From NCBI GenBank assembly GCA_013154145.1, contig JAADDC010000022.1, positions 1 through 10,485 on the forward strand: a DNA stretch of 10,485 nt, written 5' to 3'. Origin of the DNA: Candidatus Iainarchaeum sp. GTDB lineage: Archaea > Iainarchaeota > Iainarchaeia > JAADDC01. Position 1 is the stretch's first letter. Every line of letters starts with the position of its first letter. Positions 9,899-10,485 of the stretch are shown here, piece after piece. Under the pieces are notes generated by a model. The model worked only from the letters and a program-made list of their open reading frames with translations, made no database searches and was not told the DNA's origin. A program made the position numbers and the translations under genes.

Positions 9899-10485
9899 AT
9901 GGACGTTTTGAAGGTAATAGAGGAGTTAGTGGGTAAAGAAGCAAAGGTCACCAAGACGGACTTCGAGGGACCCGAGATTGGAGTGTACACGGCAAATCCG
10001 CTCTACTTCTTGGAGCACGAGGATGCCGTCAGGAAGATTGCCACCACCCTGAAGAAGCGCGTGAACATCCGCAGCGACGCCAGGATACTATTACCACCCG
10101 AGAAGGCCCGGGACATCATACTTGAGGTAGTGCCCGTGGATGCGGGCATCACCAACATGTGGTTCCTGGACAGTCTGGGGACCGTTAGAATTGAGGCCAG
10201 GAAACCGGGCCTGGTGATAGGGAAGGACGGGGAGACCCTCAAGGAGATCGTGAAGAGGACGGGCTGGATGGTGAAGGTGCTGAGGGCGCCCTCCAGCGAG
10301 AGCTCCGTCCTGAAGGGCATAAGGGGGCTGGAGGTGCGCCACCTGAAGGAGCGCATCGAGTTCCTGAGGAGGACCAGCGGCCGCATATTCAGGGGCATAA
10401 GGTTCCCCAACACGTGGGTGCGGCTGCACGCCCTGGGAGGCTTCATGGAAGTGGGGAGGAGCATGCTGATGCTCGAAACCAAGAA
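9899..10485 (+). CDS. aCPSF1: aCPSF1/FttA transcription termination ribonuclease, 5' part
   Basis: The first 195 residues of the archaeal CPSF73 homologue, a metallo-beta-lactamase/beta-CASP RNase that cuts nascent RNA and ends transcription in archaea; the frame is open to the window edge. The N-terminal KH region is present: the DARILLPPEKARDIILEVVP segment, the GxxG of the second KH domain as VIGKDGETLKEI (Gly-Lys-Asp-Gly; family members often have GKGG), and RAPSSESSVLKGIR. The start of the metallo-beta-lactamase domain follows (WVRLHALGGFMEVGRSMLML). The catalytic HxHxDH lies beyond the window. The ATG is ten bases after the psmB stop, with a weak purine-rich stretch (GAGAGGG) before it. 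It may be the factor that sets 3' ends in this very tightly packed genome. Confidence 0.94.
   Translation, partial: MDVLKVIEELVGKEAKVTKTDFEGPEIGVYTANPLYFLEHEDAVRKIATTLKKRVNIRSDARILLPPEKARDIILEVVPVDAGITNMWFLDSLGTVRIEARKPGLVIGKDGETLKEIVKRTGWMVKVLRAPSSESSVLKGIRGLEVRHLKERIEFLRRTSGRIFRGIRFPNTWVRLHALGGFMEVGRSMLMLETK

Overview
The window reads as GC-rich archaeal chromosome, most likely from a euryarchaeon or a related deep lineage. The evidence is a release factor of the aRF1 type, an archaeosine-type tRNA-guanine transglycosylase, an archaeal NAC, an archaeal proteasome beta subunit followed directly by aCPSF1/FttA, tRNA genes without encoded CCA, a tRNA-Trp with a bulge-helix-bulge intron that carries guide-like antisense elements, and TATA boxes about 25 bases upstream of many start codons. 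I cannot name a genus.

Layout, left to right. (1) 2-2297 +: the 3' part of aRF1, then tgtA four bases later. (2) 2278-2730 -: a ZPR1-type zinc-finger protein, convergent with tgtA and divergent from a membrane-anchored thioredoxin-fold protein (2771-3796 +). (3) 3821-5227: a PIN-domain protein (+) running into an uncharacterised winged-helix protein (-). (4) 5275-6446, all minus: a tRNA array transcribed Gly-Ala-Thr-Trp, followed 47 bases later by a hotdog-fold thioesterase-like gene. (5) 6505-7555 +: a ZIP metal transporter, then NAC. (6) 7530-7973 -: a small secreted or anchored protein of unknown function. (7) 8043-8690 +: an FKBP/SlyD-type prolyl isomerase. (8) 8653-9165 -: a dCTP deaminase-family protein. 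(9) 9253-10485 +: psmB, then the first part of aCPSF1, cut by the window edge.

The theme is information processing and protein quality control: translation termination, tRNA modification and supply, nascent-chain handling, prolyl isomerisation, the proteasome and transcription termination. PIN/winged-helix is the most accessory-looking part. Gene packing is very tight: all four convergent pairs overlap at their 3' ends by 20 to 38 bases. Two start modes can be seen. Promoter-proximal genes (often GTG) sit about 25 to 30 bases from a TATA box and look leaderless, while several other genes have a GGTGA-type Shine-Dalgarno four to five bases before the start.

The observations most worth following are a TgtA whose three zinc-binding cysteines are all replaced, the tRNA-Trp intron with antisense elements against both exon halves, and the repeated hairpin spacers of the tRNA array. 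No CRISPR array, insertion sequence, rRNA or defence island is visible.
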